The position numbers and the translations under genes are program-made. From Nitrospira sp. (lineage in GTDB: Bacteria > Nitrospirota > Nitrospiria > Nitrospirales > Nitrospiraceae): DNA of 64,000 nt. This document shows, one piece after another, positions 41,515 to 55,268 of this stretch. The number at the start of each line of letters is the position of its first letter. Within the stretch, counting starts at the first letter, position 1. The stretch covers positions 30,635 to 94,634 of the forward strand of contig JAJONL010000020.1 of assembly GCA_021323395.1 (NCBI GenBank). Direction: 5' to 3'. Under the pieces are notes generated by a model that searched no databases, was not told the origin of the DNA, and saw nothing but the letters and a program-made list of their open reading frames with translations.

Positions 41515-42350
41515 ACGGATTCGCCGACTTCGAAGTTTTGGGCTTGCTCATGATCCACAGGCCCCTTCACTTCACTGGCTGGCTCCCCTTCCCAATACAG
41601 GATCCTGTAGCAATAGGGACAGGTATGGACGTCTTCCCCGCGCTTGACCTGAGATACCAGCTGCGGCGGTAAGTGGAGTCGGCATCCCAAGCAAATGCCG
41701 TCCTTGATGAGTGCCAGCGCCTGATCTTTCCTTGTCGCTTTCAGCTTGTTATACCGAGCCAGGAGAGCCTTCTCCACCTGCCCGGACAATTGCTTCTGAT
41801 TCACCTCCAAGTCGGCCAGCTCCGCTGCCAGAATGCGATCCTTCTCGTCCAGCGTCGCCTTCTCCCTCGTGAACAGAGCTTCCGACTCTTGTAGACTTGC
41901 CTGCGCATCGGTGATGGTCCGCTGAGTTTGCTCGATCCGCTCCATCGCCAGCAGGATTTTCTCCTCGATTTCGCCCTTTTTCTTGTTAGCCAGCTCCACT
42001 TCAAAGAGATGGGCTTGGTATTCCTGATTGGTCTTAAGTTGGGCGGCACGATCTTTCATCTTGCCGATACGATCTTCGTGCGCCTCAAGGTCCTTTTCGT
42101 GACTGCGGCGCTCCTTGATCAGCGCGTCAGTTGAAGCCGAGGTCTCCTGCAACAATCGCTTCGCCTCGCGGAGAGGCGCTTCGTGTATTTCAAGCCGTGC
42201 TGGTATTTTTCGTCGCTGTTCTTTGAGTTCGACGATGCGGAGATCGATTTTCTGCAATTCAATGAGAGGGGAGAGCTGTTGGTTCAACGGGCTCCTTCTA
42301 AGCGGCACGTGGGCATCGGCACACGATGCCTCTCGCGCCGGCATCTTCAT
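41511..42350 (-). CDS. C4-type zinc-ribbon coiled-coil protein (DUF164-like)
   Basis: Long coiled coil; AAQLKTNQEYQAHLFEVE; CLGCRLHLPPQLVSQVKRGEDVHTCPYCYRILYWEGE. Confidence 0.88.
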   Translation of the reverse strand: MKMPAREASCADAHVPLRRSPLNQQLSPLIELQKIDLRIVELKEQRRKIPARLEIHEAPLREAKRLLQETSASTDALIKERRSHEKDLEAHEDRIGKMKDRAAQLKTNQEYQAHLFEVELANKKKGEIEEKILLAMERIEQTQRTITDAQASLQESEALFTREKATLDEKDRILAAELADLEVNQKQLSGQVEKALLARYNKLKATRKDQALALIKDGICLGCRLHLPPQLVSQVKRGEDVHTCPYCYRILYWEGEPASEVKGPVDHEQAQNFEVGESV

Positions 42351-42363
42351 GAGGCACTCAGGC

Positions 42364-42440
42364 TGGTGGGCCCACTAGGACTTGAACCTAGGACCAGCTG
42401 ATTATGAGTCAGCCGCTCTAACCACCTGAGCTATGGGCCC
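42364..42440 (-). tRNA. tRNA with anticodon CAT (probably Ile2/lysidine type; elongator Met not excluded)
   Basis: GGGCCCATAGCTCAGGTGGTTAGAGCGGCTGACTCATAATCAGCTGGTCCTAGGTTCAAGTCCTAGTGGGCCCACCA; full cloverleaf, encoded CCA. Confidence 0.93.
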
Positions 42441-42602
42441 AGCTGCGAGCCATGGATTGCTCTCGGGGCTACTCTCGGACTTCGTTATGGCACCGGTTGT
42501 GGCAACCGATCACAACGCACGCATCGGCTCTTCCGAGTACGATGCGTGCGGCTAATTTTAGGCCGCCGGTCAGGCAGAGTCAAACAGCGCCGATTCAATA
42601 GC

Positions 42603-44408
<1,806 letters not shown>

Positions 44409-44410
44409 AC

Positions 44411-46276
44411 CTACTCCTTCACCGCAGACGTCAGCGCAACCGGCATGACGCCGGCTTTCCGAATCCGCATCTCGTTAATCTGTCTGTTCAGGCGATGTAC
44501 ATCATCCTCTCGCCGCTCACGTTCTGCCGCTTTCAATTCCTGAATCAGGACGCCCAAGCATCGCTCGCGGCCTCTGCGCTCGAGCATCTCCAAACATCCC
44601 GCAATGTGCGCCGGGACATCATCATAGTGCTGCTCCGACATCGACAATTCCGTCACCAGCGGGCCACATTCCTGATCATTGATCAGTTCGTCTAATAGAC
44701 CCTGCACGGACAGCCGCCCGTCCGCTCCGATGTGGCGCATAGCACTGGTAATAAGCCGACTGTAGGCCGGTGACGAAAAGGCCTCAGGCGACAGTTTGTG
44801 AAGATCTGAAGGGGACAAACTCCCTTGCACCAACAGATGTGCCAAATCGCGCTCTTCAGGATTGGCCTTTGGTTTCGGCGGAACGGCCTGGCTCGATGTC
44901 TGCGGACGGACGGAGCTCCGTCGGTGATCCTCCGACGCGAGTGCCGGGTAACGATCAATCAAGCGCTGTTGACTGAGCCCCAACCGTTCCGCCACGAGCC
45001 GAATCCGTTCCTCCCGCTCGATGGGATGGGCACTTTTCTGAAGAATGCGCAATACAGCGTCCACCGCTCGGATACGATCTTCGATGGTGCCCGACTCAGC
45101 CGTTCGCAAGCTATGCTCCACGGCGAAATCCAGCAGGCTTGGCGCCGCTTGATGCAGCGCCGTAAATCCTTCGGCTCCATATTGTCGGACGTACGTGTCG
45201 GGATCTTCTCCCTGCGGCAGCGAGACCACCTTCACACTGAGGCCGCTATTGACAAACAAATCAAGCGTCCGTAGCGCAGCTCGGACTCCGGCTTGGTCGG
45301 GGTCGAACAGCAGCACGACATTCGAGGCGAACCTCCTGATTATCGTGATGTGCTCGGCCGTCAAGGCCGTCCCCAAAGTTGCGGCCACCTGACAAATGCC
45401 GGCTTGGTGCAACGCGACGGCGTCGAAGTATCCCTCGACGATGATCAAGGTCTGGTGCTGTCCAGCCGCTTCGCGGGCTGCATCCATCGCGAACAGGGTC
45501 TGCCCCTTCTTAAACAATGGGGTCTCAGGAGAATTCAAATACTTCGGCGTCCCCTCCCCAAGAATCCGCCCGCCGAAGGCGACGACCCGCTTGCGCAGGT
45601 CTTGGATCGGAAACATCACCCGGGAACGAAACCGATCGTAGTGCCCCGCCGAAGCGCCTCTCTGCTGTCCACTTGGATCTCGCGGAATGGATAGACCTGC
45701 TACGACCAGATCTGCCGGCGCGAAGCCTTCTTTCAACATGGCTTTGGTGAGACCATCCCACTCGGGCGGGGCATATCCCAATTGGAACTGCCGCGTCGTA
45801 TCGGATTGGATGCCTCGCCCTTCGAGGTAGGCTCGTGCATCAACCCCTGCCGTGTCTTCCATCAACATGCGCTGATAGTAAGCCCCGGCCGCCGCATTGA
45901 GCTGCTCCAGGCGGGCCAACTGAGCACGTTGGTGGCCGGCGGGGTAACCACCAGTCGATTCAGGCACCTCTACCCCTGCTTTGCGCCCCAGGTCCCGCAC
46001 AATTTCAGGGAAAGCAGCCCCCGTCAACTTCATGAGAAATGTATAGACATTGCCACCTGCTCCGCACCCAAAGCAGTGGAAGATCTGCCGCGATGAACTG
46101 ACCGTGAAGGAAGGAGATTTTTCCTGATGGAACGGACACAAGCCCTTCAGATTCTGGCCGGTCCTCGTCAACGTCACATGCTGGCCGACAATCTCCGCGA
46201 TGTCTACCCGATCCCTGATTTGATTGATAACGTCGTCCGAGATCAGGCCTTGGCCCACGGTGGTCCTCGCTTGCAC
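44411..46276 (-). CDS. dnaG: DNA primase
   Basis: [66 protein letters not shown]. Confidence 0.97.
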   Translation of the reverse strand: MQARTTVGQGLISDDVINQIRDRVDIAEIVGQHVTLTRTGQNLKGLCPFHQEKSPSFTVSSSRQIFHCFGCGAGGNVYTFLMKLTGAAFPEIVRDLGRKAGVEVPESTGGYPAGHQRAQLARLEQLNAAAGAYYQRMLMEDTAGVDARAYLEGRGIQSDTTRQFQLGYAPPEWDGLTKAMLKEGFAPADLVVAGLSIPRDPSGQQRGASAGHYDRFRSRVMFPIQDLRKRVVAFGGRILGEGTPKYLNSPETPLFKKGQTLFAMDAAREAAGQHQTLIIVEGYFDAVALHQAGICQVAATLGTALTAEHITIIRRFASNVVLLFDPDQAGVRAALRTLDLFVNSGLSVKVVSLPQGEDPDTYVRQYGAEGFTALHQAAPSLLDFAVEHSLRTAESGTIEDRIRAVDAVLRILQKSAHPIEREERIRLVAERLGLSQQRLIDRYPALASEDHRRSSVRPQTSSQAVPPKPKANPEERDLAHLLVQGSLSPSDLHKLSPEAFSSPAYSRLITSAMRHIGADGRLSVQGLLDELINDQECGPLVTELSMSEQHYDDVPAHIAGCLEMLERRGRERCLGVLIQELKAAERERREDDVHRLNRQINEMRIRKAGVMPVALTSAVKE

Positions 46277-46391
46277 ACGTAGGAAACCGACCGCCAGGCA
46301 GGCTTGGTCGGAATGCCTTTGATGCGATTGAAAGTTGACCGTTTAGCCTAACAAACGGATCACACGAGTGTCAATCGATGAGCCTGCTGCG

Positions 46392-46736
46392 CTATCCCGG
46401 AGGCCAGGCCATATGCCTTCCCCCAAGCACATGAAAATGGAGATGGGCTACGGTCTGTCCGCCATCCACTCCTGTATTGGTCACAATTCGATAGCCTGAT
46501 TCGGTGAGATTCTTTAATCGCGCTACCTTCGAACAGGTCACCAATAGATGTCCCAGTAACATCTGGTCTTCAACTTTGCAATCCTGGACGGACACCAGAT
46601 GACGCTGAGGGATGACCAATATATGCACGGGCGCCTGGGCATTAATGTCTTCGAATGCCATGGCCACTTCATCCTGATACACGATTTCTGCAGGAATAGC
46701 GCCGGCGACGATACGGCAAAAAATGCACGCGCTCAT
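46392..46736 (-). CDS. HIT family protein
   Basis: CIFCRIVAGAIPAEIVYQDE; QTVAHLHFHVLGGR (HxHxH). Confidence 0.94.
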   Translation of the reverse strand: MSACIFCRIVAGAIPAEIVYQDEVAMAFEDINAQAPVHILVIPQRHLVSVQDCKVEDQMLLGHLLVTCSKVARLKNLTESGYRIVTNTGVDGGQTVAHLHFHVLGGRHMAWPPG

Positions 46737-46743
46737 GTTAGAT

Positions 46744-47433
46744 TTAGACTCCCTCTACCGGCTGCCGCAAACCCGGCTTGCCGAAACGCTTGCCCAGTTC
46801 CCGATAAATTTCCTGCAACGGGATATCGTGATACCCCAGCACCATGAGTGTGTGAAAAAACAGGTCCGCGACCTCGTAGATGATTTCTTCGCGCTTGCCG
46901 CCTTTCGAGGCAAGGAGAACTTCCCCTGCTTCCTCGGCCACTTTTTTGAGAATTTTGTCGTGACCGCCCTTAAAGAGCGTGGTGGTGTAGGAACCTGGCT
47001 GAGGCTGATCTCTCCGCCGGCCAATGATGCAAAGCACGCCCTCCAAGATTCCCCCCCAGGCCTCTTGCGTCCTGACGTCACCTGCGAAGCCCTGATCGTC
47101 GAGTCGTGAAAAAAAACAGGCCCGCTCGCCGGTATGACAGGTGGGCCCAGCCGGCTCGGCCTTGACCAGAATCGTATCGCGGTCACAATCGACAAAGAGA
47201 TCCTTGACCCGCAGGTAGTGCCCGGAGGTCTCACCCTTCTCCCATAATTTCTGACGCGCGCGGCTCCAAAAGTGGACGGAGCGCGTCTGAAGAGTTTTCA
47301 TGATGGCGTCCTGATTCATATAACCCACCATCAAGACCGTCCCGTCGAGCCAATCCTGGATCACGGCCGGAATCAAGCCTCGCCCATCAAATGTTAGGCT
47401 TCGACTGTCCTTCGACATCGCGTCCGGTTCCAT
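46744..47433 (-). CDS. hisIE: Bifunctional phosphoribosyl-AMP cyclohydrolase / phosphoribosyl-ATP pyrophosphatase
   Basis: MVGYMNQDAIMKTLQTRSVHFWSRARQKLWEKGETSGHYL plus KVAEEAGEVLLASKGGKREEIIYEVADLFFH. Confidence 0.95.
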   Translation of the reverse strand: MEPDAMSKDSRSLTFDGRGLIPAVIQDWLDGTVLMVGYMNQDAIMKTLQTRSVHFWSRARQKLWEKGETSGHYLRVKDLFVDCDRDTILVKAEPAGPTCHTGERACFFSRLDDQGFAGDVRTQEAWGGILEGVLCIIGRRRDQPQPGSYTTTLFKGGHDKILKKVAEEAGEVLLASKGGKREEIIYEVADLFFHTLMVLGYHDIPLQEIYRELGKRFGKPGLRQPVEGV

Positions 47434-48201
47434 CTAGGCCGGCCCCAACCGAACCGGCACGCCCCGTTCATGCAAATAGGTCTTCGCCTGTTGAATCGTA
47501 TGGGTCCGAAAGTGGAAGATCGAGGCGGCCAGCACGGCGTCCGCCCTGCCTGTCACCAAGCCATCGTACAAATGCTCCAACGTGCCCACACCGCCGGAGG
47601 CAATCACCGGAATCTTCACACATCGCGACACCGCCGCAGTCAAAGCCAGATCGTATCCATTTTGGCGGCCATCCTGATCCATGCTGGTCAGGAGGATCTC
47701 CCCGGCCCCATATGCTTCCATGCGTTGTGCCCAATCAACCGGGTCAAGGCCGGTCGGCTTACGGCCACCGTGCGTAAACACCCCCCAATGTTCGGCTTCC
47801 GATCGTTTAGCATCGATCGCAACCACGATGCATTGCGTGCCGAATCGCTGCGCAGCCTCGCGGACAAACTCCGGCTGCTGCACCGCGGTGGTATTGATGC
47901 TGACTTTGTCGGCGCCGGCATTGAGCAGAGTTCGAATGTCCTCCCTCGTCCGCACGCCGCCGCCGACCGTCAGCGGCATGAAAACCCGGGATGCGGTCTG
48001 CTCCACGACTTCAAGGATGGTCTTGCGGTTTTCGTGCGACGCCGTGATGTCCAGAAAACACAACTCATCGGCGCCCTCATGATCATAGACGGTGGCCACT
48101 TCCACCGGATCGCCGGCATCGCGCAAGTGGACGAAACTCACGCCCTTGACGACTCGGCCGTCTTTGACGTCCAAACAGGGAATGATGCGTTTGGTCAACA
48201 T
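47434..48201 (-). CDS. hisF: Imidazole glycerol phosphate synthase cyclase subunit
   Basis: [34 protein letters not shown]. Confidence 0.97.
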   Translation of the reverse strand: MLTKRIIPCLDVKDGRVVKGVSFVHLRDAGDPVEVATVYDHEGADELCFLDITASHENRKTILEVVEQTASRVFMPLTVGGGVRTREDIRTLLNAGADKVSINTTAVQQPEFVREAAQRFGTQCIVVAIDAKRSEAEHWGVFTHGGRKPTGLDPVDWAQRMEAYGAGEILLTSMDQDGRQNGYDLALTAAVSRCVKIPVIASGGVGTLEHLYDGLVTGRADAVLAASIFHFRTHTIQQAKTYLHERGVPVRLGPA

Positions 48202-48222
48202 GGGCGTCCTGACGGCTTGTCC

Positions 48223-48954
48223 TCAGCTTCGCACGTTGTTGAGCGCAGCGAACGCCTCGCGGTAATCCAGCTTCCCGTCGTACAGGGCCTTTCCCACGAT
48301 AGCGCCCTCCACGCGCGAACCGAGCGCTTGCACCGCCCGCAGATCCTCGATGTGGGTGATGCCGCCGGATGCAATCACGGGAAACGACGACAGTTCGACG
48401 ACCTCCCGTAAGGCTTCCATATTCGGCCCGTTCAACATGCCGTCGCGGGCAATATCCGTATAAATGACGGCGCCCAGATCAAGGCCAGCGAGATCTGTCA
48501 GCAGATTGGTAGCTTTCGTGGCAGAAAGGCTAGTCCATCCCTTGACAGCCACCTGACCGTCTCGCGCATCGAGGCCCAGCAGGATACGTCCCGGAAACTC
48601 ACCGCAGGCCTGGGTCAGTAACGCTCGATCTGTCAGGGCAGCCGTTCCCAGCACCACCCGCGCCACACCTGCGCGAAGATACCGTCGCACGGTGTCAATG
48701 GAACGGATGCCGCCCCCGACTTGCACTTTTACGCTGACCGCTTTCATGATCGCTTCGATCTGCGGAAGATTCTTTGGCTCTCCATCAACAGCGCCATTCA
48801 GATCGACAATATGAATGAGATCGGCCCCTTGCTCCTGCCAGAATGCCGCCACCGAAGGTACGTCCTCCGAATAGACGGTTTCGGCGGCCATGTCGCCCTG
48901 CCTGAGTCGAACACACCGGCCGTCCTTCACATCGATTGCGGGAATCACGCGCAT
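48223..48954 (-). CDS. hisA: Phosphoribosylformimino-5-aminoimidazole carboxamide ribotide isomerase
   Basis: [32 protein letters not shown]-type N-terminus; [9 protein letters not shown]-like motif; [12 protein letters not shown]. Confidence 0.96.
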   Translation of the reverse strand: [243 protein letters not shown]

Positions 48955-48983
48955 TGACACCCTCTCGCACAAACGCGCTGACC

Positions 48984-49715
48984 TTATCGGGATGCGCTGC
49001 CGATCGGAAGAGCCGCCGCCAGCTCAGTCGCTCCATAGTCCGCCAATTCCTCAGCGGTCACAAACATCCCGTAGCGCTGAAAAAATCCTACAATATCTTC
49101 GATCATCGGCCGCTGTTTTTCGTAATAATTTCCCTCCCACAGAACGTTTCCGTCGGGAGCGATCAATTTCACCTCAAACCCCACGGCAGCGGGAGGATCT
49201 GCCCCTAGCCGGCCTCCGACACGCTCTTGGTACACCAGCACTTTGCCGCTCAGTGCGGCATCCGCTCGCAGGCTCTGCGCAATTTTATGGGCGGGTACTG
49301 GCACAGAAGTCGTCCCTTCGGCCAGCTCCCGTGCCACGGCCGCCGCGTCTCCAGGGGAAAGCACTTGCAGCCCGGAACGGGTCTTAAGCTTGTCCAACAT
49401 GAGATCCGTGATTTTCTCCCCTGCGGCCGGAGGGACGACATGGGTTGTGCGGACGTCCTGATGCCTTATCGGAGGGAACGCTATGGGTGCCTCGGATCGC
49501 CTGGCACCGGAAGGGACGGGTAACGAGGGCTCGTTCGAGGACACCGCTTGCGGTGTCGTCATCGTTTCAAATGGGATCAGCACGATCTTGCGTATTTGGT
49601 AGTGGTCAAGCTGAGATGAGGCCTTGGTCGTGACCTTTGACCCGCTGCAGCCCGAGAACAGCAGGACGGCCATGGATGCGCACAGGAGACGTCCGTAGTA
49701 GGCCTTCACGTCCAT
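48984..49715 (-). CDS. Lipoprotein of unknown function inside the his operon
   Basis: LLFSGCSGSKVTTK lipobox; start overlaps the hisH stop. Confidence 0.75.
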   Translation of the reverse strand: MDVKAYYGRLLCASMAVLLFSGCSGSKVTTKASSQLDHYQIRKIVLIPFETMTTPQAVSSNEPSLPVPSGARRSEAPIAFPPIRHQDVRTTHVVPPAAGEKITDLMLDKLKTRSGLQVLSPGDAAAVARELAEGTTSVPVPAHKIAQSLRADAALSGKVLVYQERVGGRLGADPPAAVGFEVKLIAPDGNVLWEGNYYEKQRPMIEDIVGFFQRYGMFVTAEELADYGATELAAALPIGSASR

Positions 49716-50314
49716 GCACCGAAGTTTTTGATGATCTGAAGGCCAATGCGTTGACTCTTCTCGGGATGAAATTGACATGCGATGACATTATCTTTCCACA
49801 CCGCCGCGGCAAATGGATGGCCATATTCGGTCACTGCGGCGACGACGGCTGAATCTGCCGGTTCAACGTAATAGGAGTGCACAAAATAACAGTAACTGCC
49901 CCTCGTGATTCCTTCGAACGGAGGTGCAGGCCGCACGATTTGAATATCATTCCACCCCATATGTGGAACCTTCAGTGATGGGTTCAACACAAATTTTCTG
50001 ACCCGGCCCGGAATAATACCGAGCCCCTTGTGGGTGCCGAATTCTTCGCTCTCGCTGAACAACAGTTGCAATCCCAGGCAGATCCCCAAAAACGGCTTAC
50101 CTGACTGGATGGCGGCGAGAATCGGATCGATCAAATCGTACTGCTTCAAGTTCGCCATGCAATCGCCGAATGCTCCGACCCCCGGCAGCACCACGTGACT
50201 GGCGTCGGCGATGAGCCGTGCCTCCCGTGTCACGACGGCCTGATGCCCCACCGCTTCGAACGCCTTGTGAACGCTCCGAAGGTTACCCATACCGTAGTCG
50301 ATGATGGCAATCAT
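49706..50314 (-). CDS. hisH: Imidazole glycerol phosphate synthase glutaminase subunit
   Basis: MIAIIDYGMGNLRSVHKAFEAVG; GKPFLGICLGLQLLF; CQFHPEKSQ. Confidence 0.97.
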   Translation of the reverse strand: MIAIIDYGMGNLRSVHKAFEAVGHQAVVTREARLIADASHVVLPGVGAFGDCMANLKQYDLIDPILAAIQSGKPFLGICLGLQLLFSESEEFGTHKGLGIIPGRVRKFVLNPSLKVPHMGWNDIQIVRPAPPFEGITRGSYCYFVHSYYVEPADSAVVAAVTEYGHPFAAAVWKDNVIACQFHPEKSQRIGLQIIKNFGAWT

Positions 50315-50395
50315 GATACCGTTGGAGGCTGAGCCATGAAGATCTGCGGAATATCCAAGCAGTGGACTCGTGCACCTCTTCACGCCACGTGTTCG

Positions 50396-51001
50396 CTAGA
50401 GGCTTCCCTTGGTCGACAACACCGTTCCAGCTAGGCGCTCTTCCAGCATCGTAGCCTGATCCAGGGCCTTGGCGAGCGCCTTGAAGATGGCTTCCATGAT
50501 GTGGTGGGGATTGCGTCCGTACTGAAGATTGACATGCAGGTTGAATCCCCCGTGCGTCACAAACGCCTGAAAAAAATCCTCGAACAGGCCCAGGTCAAAC
50601 GTTTTGATCTTTCGATCAGGCAAATTGACGTTATAGACCAGATAAGGCCGACCACTCAGATCGACCGTCACCTGGGCGAGCGTCTCATCCAGCGGTACCG
50701 ACGCCCAGCCGAATCGCTTGATCCCGGCCTTTTCGCCCAGCGCCTGGTGGAGCGCCTTGCCCATGACGATTCCGACGTCTTCCACGGTGTGATGTTCGTC
50801 GATTTCAATATCGCCTTTGGCCTGCACGGTGAGGTCGAAGAAGCCGTGCTTGGCCAGGAGATCCAACATGTGGTCAAAAAACCGAATGGAGGTGTCGACC
50901 TTTCCCTGTCCGCTCCCATCCAAAGACCATTCGACGCGGATGTCTGTTTCTTTGGTGGCACGGTGTAGTGAGGCCTGCCTCGGGGCTCCGTTCTGTTTCA
51001 T
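50396..51001 (-). CDS. hisB: Imidazoleglycerol-phosphate dehydratase
   Basis: [49 protein letters not shown]. Confidence 0.97.
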   Translation of the reverse strand: MKQNGAPRQASLHRATKETDIRVEWSLDGSGQGKVDTSIRFFDHMLDLLAKHGFFDLTVQAKGDIEIDEHHTVEDVGIVMGKALHQALGEKAGIKRFGWASVPLDETLAQVTVDLSGRPYLVYNVNLPDRKIKTFDLGLFEDFFQAFVTHGGFNLHVNLQYGRNPHHIMEAIFKALAKALDQATMLEERLAGTVLSTKGSL

Positions 51002-52281
51002 GAGAACCTGCTTTGGACGGATTTAGCGTGCGCATCGAAGCCCTCGATGTGCGCCAATCGAGCGATATGATCCTTGGCTTTTGTTAACTCTTCTCTGGTG
51101 TAATGCACAATGTTGCTCACCTTCACGTAATCGCTCACCGACAACGGAGAAAAAAAGCGCGCGGTTGCGCCGGTCGGCAACACATGGTTCGGACCGGCCA
51201 CATAATCCGCCACGGCAGGCGGTGTGTAGCGCCCGAGAAACAACGCGCCGGCATGACGGATTTGCTCTAAATAGTCGAACGGCCGATCCACCGACAGGGT
51301 CAGGTGCTCCGGCGCGATCTCGTTCGCCACCTCGATAGCCGCTTCCATAGTCGGCACCACGAACGCCGCAAAGTGTCGCGCAATCGACTTGGCCGCGATC
51401 TTTTCGCGCTGGAGGCCTTTTAATTGCACCCGAATCAATCGCGCCACCTCTTTGGCGAGCGTGGCCGAGGTCGTAACCAGATACACCTGCGCATCTTCGT
51501 CATGTTCTGCTTCGCACAGCAGATCTGCTGCCACATGCTCCGGCTTGGCGTCGTCATCCGCCACCACCAGCAACTCACTGGGACCAGCGACCATGTCGAT
51601 CCCGACGGTGCCGTACAGCAATCGTTTTGCCGTGGCCACGAAGATATTGCCGGGCCCAACAATCTTATCGACCTTGGCAATGGTCTTTGTGCCGAACGCC
51701 ATCGCGCCGATCGCTTGGACGCCTCCCACACGATAGATTTCATCGACGCCGGCGATATCGGCTGCCACCAGCAAATAGGGATTGATCTTCCCTTTCGGTG
51801 TCGGAGTACACATGACAATTCGCCGAACGCCTGCCACCTTCGCAGGAATGGCGCACATCAAGACCGATGAAGGATAGACGGCCTTGCCGCCAGGCACATA
51901 GACGCCGACGGCGTCGAGAGGGGTGACCATCTGGCCTAGAGTGGCCGTCTGCTCCTGATACAACCATGTCTTGGTGCGCTGACGCTCGTGGAATTGACGC
52001 ACACGCTCCGCGGCATACCGGAGAGAGTCCCCTTCATCCTTGCGAATTTGGTGATAGGCCTCCTTGATTTCCTCGGGGATCACACGTATTTGATCAAGTT
52101 TCAACGAGAGCCGATCGAACTTCTTCGTATAACGCAAGACCGCGCGATCTCCGCCTCGTTCGACGGCCTTGAGAATGATGCGCACACTTTTCTCGACGCC
52201 TGCGCTTTGAGACCGCGAGCGGGTGGCAATTTTTCGCAACGCCTTGGTAAAAGTTCGATCGGTACTCGCGATAATGGTCAT
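50998..52281 (-). CDS. hisD: Histidinol dehydrogenase (start ambiguous, 52281 or 52299)
   Basis: [60 protein letters not shown]. Confidence 0.96.
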   Translation of the reverse strand: MTIIASTDRTFTKALRKIATRSRSQSAGVEKSVRIILKAVERGGDRAVLRYTKKFDRLSLKLDQIRVIPEEIKEAYHQIRKDEGDSLRYAAERVRQFHERQRTKTWLYQEQTATLGQMVTPLDAVGVYVPGGKAVYPSSVLMCAIPAKVAGVRRIVMCTPTPKGKINPYLLVAADIAGVDEIYRVGGVQAIGAMAFGTKTIAKVDKIVGPGNIFVATAKRLLYGTVGIDMVAGPSELLVVADDDAKPEHVAADLLCEAEHDEDAQVYLVTTSATLAKEVARLIRVQLKGLQREKIAAKSIARHFAAFVVPTMEAAIEVANEIAPEHLTLSVDRPFDYLEQIRHAGALFLGRYTPPAVADYVAGPNHVLPTGATARFFSPLSVSDYVKVSNIVHYTREELTKAKDHIARLAHIEGFDAHAKSVQSRFS

Positions 52282-52342
52282 CTCATCCCGTCCTGCCATT
52301 CCGAGAGCGCTCACAAAATCCTGTCGTTTTAAGACGGTGGCG

Positions 52343-53044
52343 TTACTTGCGTAAACTCGGTTGCCTTTTCGGCTCCTCACCCACGGCTTTTCTCAACTGC
52401 TCGATCAGTGCCTTCAACGGTTCATGCTTCAACTTTAAACTCGCCCGATTCACGATCAGCCGGGCGGTAGAGTGGGCAATCACCTCGACCTCTGCCAGAT
52501 CATGTGCTTTTAACGTGCTGCCGGTTTCGACCAGATCGACGATTCGGTCGGCTAATCCGACTATTGGCGCCAGCTCAATAGATCCGTACAATTTGACGAT
52601 CTCAACCGGAACTCCGCGCCGGTTGAAATATCGTTCGGTGACGTTGGGATACTTGGTGGCCACACGAATTTTAGACGACCATCGGTCCGGCGAAGCCTGC
52701 CCCTGCAACGCGGCGACGGAGATTCTACACGCTCCAACCTTCAAATCCAACGGCTCATAAACGTCGCTGTCCTGCTCGAGGAGCACGTCTTTGCCCACCA
52801 CTCCGACGTCGGCCGCTCCATGTTCCACGTAGGTCGGCACATCGGTCGGTCGGACGATCAAAAACGTGGCAGGCTGCGACGAACAGGCAAACATCAATTT
52901 CCGACTCTCCACTGAGAGCCCGGGACAATCGTACCCCGCTTGCTTCAGAAGGTGCAGCACAGGACCCAGCAATTTCCCCTTGGATAGCGCGAGGGTGAGG
53001 CACCGCGGCGTCTCGTTCTTCGTCCTCCTCACCTTCACGGGCAC
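52343..53044 (-). CDS. hisG: ATP phosphoribosyltransferase (short form)
   Basis: LTLALSKGKLLGPVLHLLKQAGYD; DVPTYVEHGAADVGVVGKDVLLE; GLADRIVDLVETGSTLKAHDL. Confidence 0.96.
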   Translation of the reverse strand: MPVKVRRTKNETPRCLTLALSKGKLLGPVLHLLKQAGYDCPGLSVESRKLMFACSSQPATFLIVRPTDVPTYVEHGAADVGVVGKDVLLEQDSDVYEPLDLKVGACRISVAALQGQASPDRWSSKIRVATKYPNVTERYFNRRGVPVEIVKLYGSIELAPIVGLADRIVDLVETGSTLKAHDLAEVEVIAHSTARLIVNRASLKLKHEPLKALIEQLRKAVGEEPKRQPSLRK

Positions 53045-54297
53045 TTCTCCTTCCTCCGTTCCACGCTGGCTCCCAGCGCCCGGAACTTTTCCTCTAGACG
53101 CTCGTAGCCTCGATCAAGGTGGTAGACACGTGAAACTTCGGTCGTTCCCTCGGCGGCGAGCCCGGCCACGATGAGGCCGGCACTGGCTCGAAGGTCTGAC
53201 GCCATGACAGGCGCGCCCGTCAGCCGCTCCTTGCCGGTGACCACGACCCGGTTTCCCTCGACTCGAATATCGGCGCCCATACGGCGCAATTCTTCCACAT
53301 GCATGAACCGGCTCTCAAAGATCGTTTCCGTAACGACGCTGGTCCCTTCGGCTACCGCCATCAGCGCGACAAACTGCGCCTGCATATCGGTGGGAAATCC
53401 AGGGTGCGGGCTGGTGCGGACATTCGTCCCCTTCAAGCGACCGGCCACCTTCAAGCGAATACATTCTTTTTCCTCAGCCAGCTCCACGCCGCTTTCGCGC
53501 AATTTGACTAACAACGGCTCCATGTGCTCGGGCCGGCAGCGCTCCACCACCACTTGACCGCCCGTAATGGCTCCGGCGACTAAATACGTTCCCGCCTCGA
53601 TCCGATCCGGAATCACTTCGTGATCCGCGCCGTGCAGCTCTGTCACGCCTTCAATCGTGATCATGTCTGTGCCTGCACCGGCGATGCGTGCGCCACGTTT
53701 GACGAGGAATGCCGACAGATCGGTGATCTCCGGTTCTTTGGCCGCATTTTCGAGGATGGTGGTGCCGTCCGCGAGGACGGCTGCCATCATGAGATTCTCG
53801 GTGCCCGTCACACTGGGCGTGTCGAAATAGATTCGGCAACCTTTCAGGCGGCGAGCTGTCGCTTTGATATAGCCATGCTCGATTTCAACGATGGCTCCCA
53901 TTCTCTCGAGGCCTGCCAGGTGAAAATTCACCGGTCGAGAGCCGATCGCACAACCACCGGGAAGGGAAACCTTGGCCTCACCCAACCGGGCCACCAGCGG
54001 ACCCAGTACCAACACGGAGGCTCGCATGGTCCGGACGAGATCGTACGGCGCTTCCGTAGAAGCCACGCTGTGGGCTTGCACCACGGTGTGATCGCCCTCG
54101 TGCGTCACGGCGATTCCCAGCATGCCGAGGAGTTTACCCATCGTCAGCACGTCGACCACACGAGGCATGTTCGACAGGACACACTCGCCGCCACCAAGAA
54201 TTGTGGAGGCTAAAATAGGCAACGCGGCATTTTTCGCCCCGCTTGTACGGACCTCCCCGCGGAGAGGCCTGCCGCCTTGAATGACAATCTGATCCAT
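53035..54297 (-). CDS. murA: UDP-N-acetylglucosamine 1-carboxyvinyltransferase
   Basis: [54 protein letters not shown]. Confidence 0.97.
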   Translation of the reverse strand: MDQIVIQGGRPLRGEVRTSGAKNAALPILASTILGGGECVLSNMPRVVDVLTMGKLLGMLGIAVTHEGDHTVVQAHSVASTEAPYDLVRTMRASVLVLGPLVARLGEAKVSLPGGCAIGSRPVNFHLAGLERMGAIVEIEHGYIKATARRLKGCRIYFDTPSVTGTENLMMAAVLADGTTILENAAKEPEITDLSAFLVKRGARIAGAGTDMITIEGVTELHGADHEVIPDRIEAGTYLVAGAITGGQVVVERCRPEHMEPLLVKLRESGVELAEEKECIRLKVAGRLKGTNVRTSPHPGFPTDMQAQFVALMAVAEGTSVVTETIFESRFMHVEELRRMGADIRVEGNRVVVTGKERLTGAPVMASDLRASAGLIVAGLAAEGTTEVSRVYHLDRGYERLEEKFRALGASVERRKEKCP

Positions 54298-54302
54298 TTG
54301 AT

Positions 54303-55268
54303 CTAGGAGTGAGGAGTGAACTGCGTCATCTCTGTGGCCGCGGACGGAACTTGAACGTTCAGGCCGCCGTGCCAGCGTTCAAGACACACCACGCGATCTA
54401 TCCCACCTCGGTCCTGCAGCACATCGTAGACACGAAACCAGCCAGTCTCCTCTGCATAACGGCATACCGACATGGCTTGACCCGCTCCCACTTCCATTAA
54501 CAGAACACCGCTGGGCTTTAGACACGTCGGGGCTTGTTGGATGAGTCGTCGATGCACATCCATTCCGTCCCGTCCTCCGGCTAAGGCCAGCCGTGGCTCG
54601 AAACATCGAACTTCCGGCTGGAGCGCCATCCAATTCATTTCTTCGATATAGGGAGGATTGGACAGAATCACATCCACCTGGGTCATCGGGAGCGACCCTT
54701 CCAGTGGTGACAACAGGTCCCCGCAAAAACATTCGATTCGCCTCTCCACTCCATGGTACGCCATATTGACTCGTGCCACCGCTAAGGCTTCGGTCGACAC
54801 ATCGATCGCCAGAATGTGCGTTGTCGGGAGCGCTAAAGCTACTGATACCGCGAGACAGCCGGAGCCGGTACCCACGTCCACAACTGTTGCCGCAGAGAGC
54901 TCCTGGCACCGGCGGACTGCTTCTTCAACCAACAAGACACTCTCCAGCCGAGGAATCAACACGGATGGCGTGACATGAAATTCCCGTCCGCAAAACTCCT
55001 GCGTGCCGAGCACATATTGAAGGGGTTCGCGATTGGCGCGTCGCCTGACGAGTGCCTGCACACGCGTCCGTTCGTCGGACGTCACCAGACGCTCCGACTT
55101 TACCCGCTGCATGAGCGGCGATAGCTCGAGGGCATGCTCCAACACCCAGGCTGCCTCCAGCGCAGGCTGCTCGATGCCGGCTGCTTTCAGGTCGTCTTGG
55201 GCGGCAGCCAGCAATGCTCCGATGCTGAAATTGCTGGCTTCGGCAATCCCCTGCCCCTGTCCGCTCAT
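54303..55268 (-). CDS. prmC: Peptide chain release factor N5-glutamine methyltransferase
   Basis: [29 protein letters not shown] (NPPY). Confidence 0.95.
   Translation of the reverse strand: MSGQGQGIAEASNFSIGALLAAAQDDLKAAGIEQPALEAAWVLEHALELSPLMQRVKSERLVTSDERTRVQALVRRRANREPLQYVLGTQEFCGREFHVTPSVLIPRLESVLLVEEAVRRCQELSAATVVDVGTGSGCLAVSVALALPTTHILAIDVSTEALAVARVNMAYHGVERRIECFCGDLLSPLEGSLPMTQVDVILSNPPYIEEMNWMALQPEVRCFEPRLALAGGRDGMDVHRRLIQQAPTCLKPSGVLLMEVGAGQAMSVCRYAEETGWFRVYDVLQDRGGIDRVVCLERWHGGLNVQVPSAATEMTQFTPHS

Noticed and set aside
47470-48411. 313-aa ORF antisense to hisF/hisA
   Set aside because: Spans two genuine his genes on the other strand; composition typical of a shadow ORF.
47434-53044. 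Incomplete his operon as an anomaly (no hisC)
   Set aside because: Histidinol-phosphate aminotransferase is frequently encoded elsewhere; not informative from this window.
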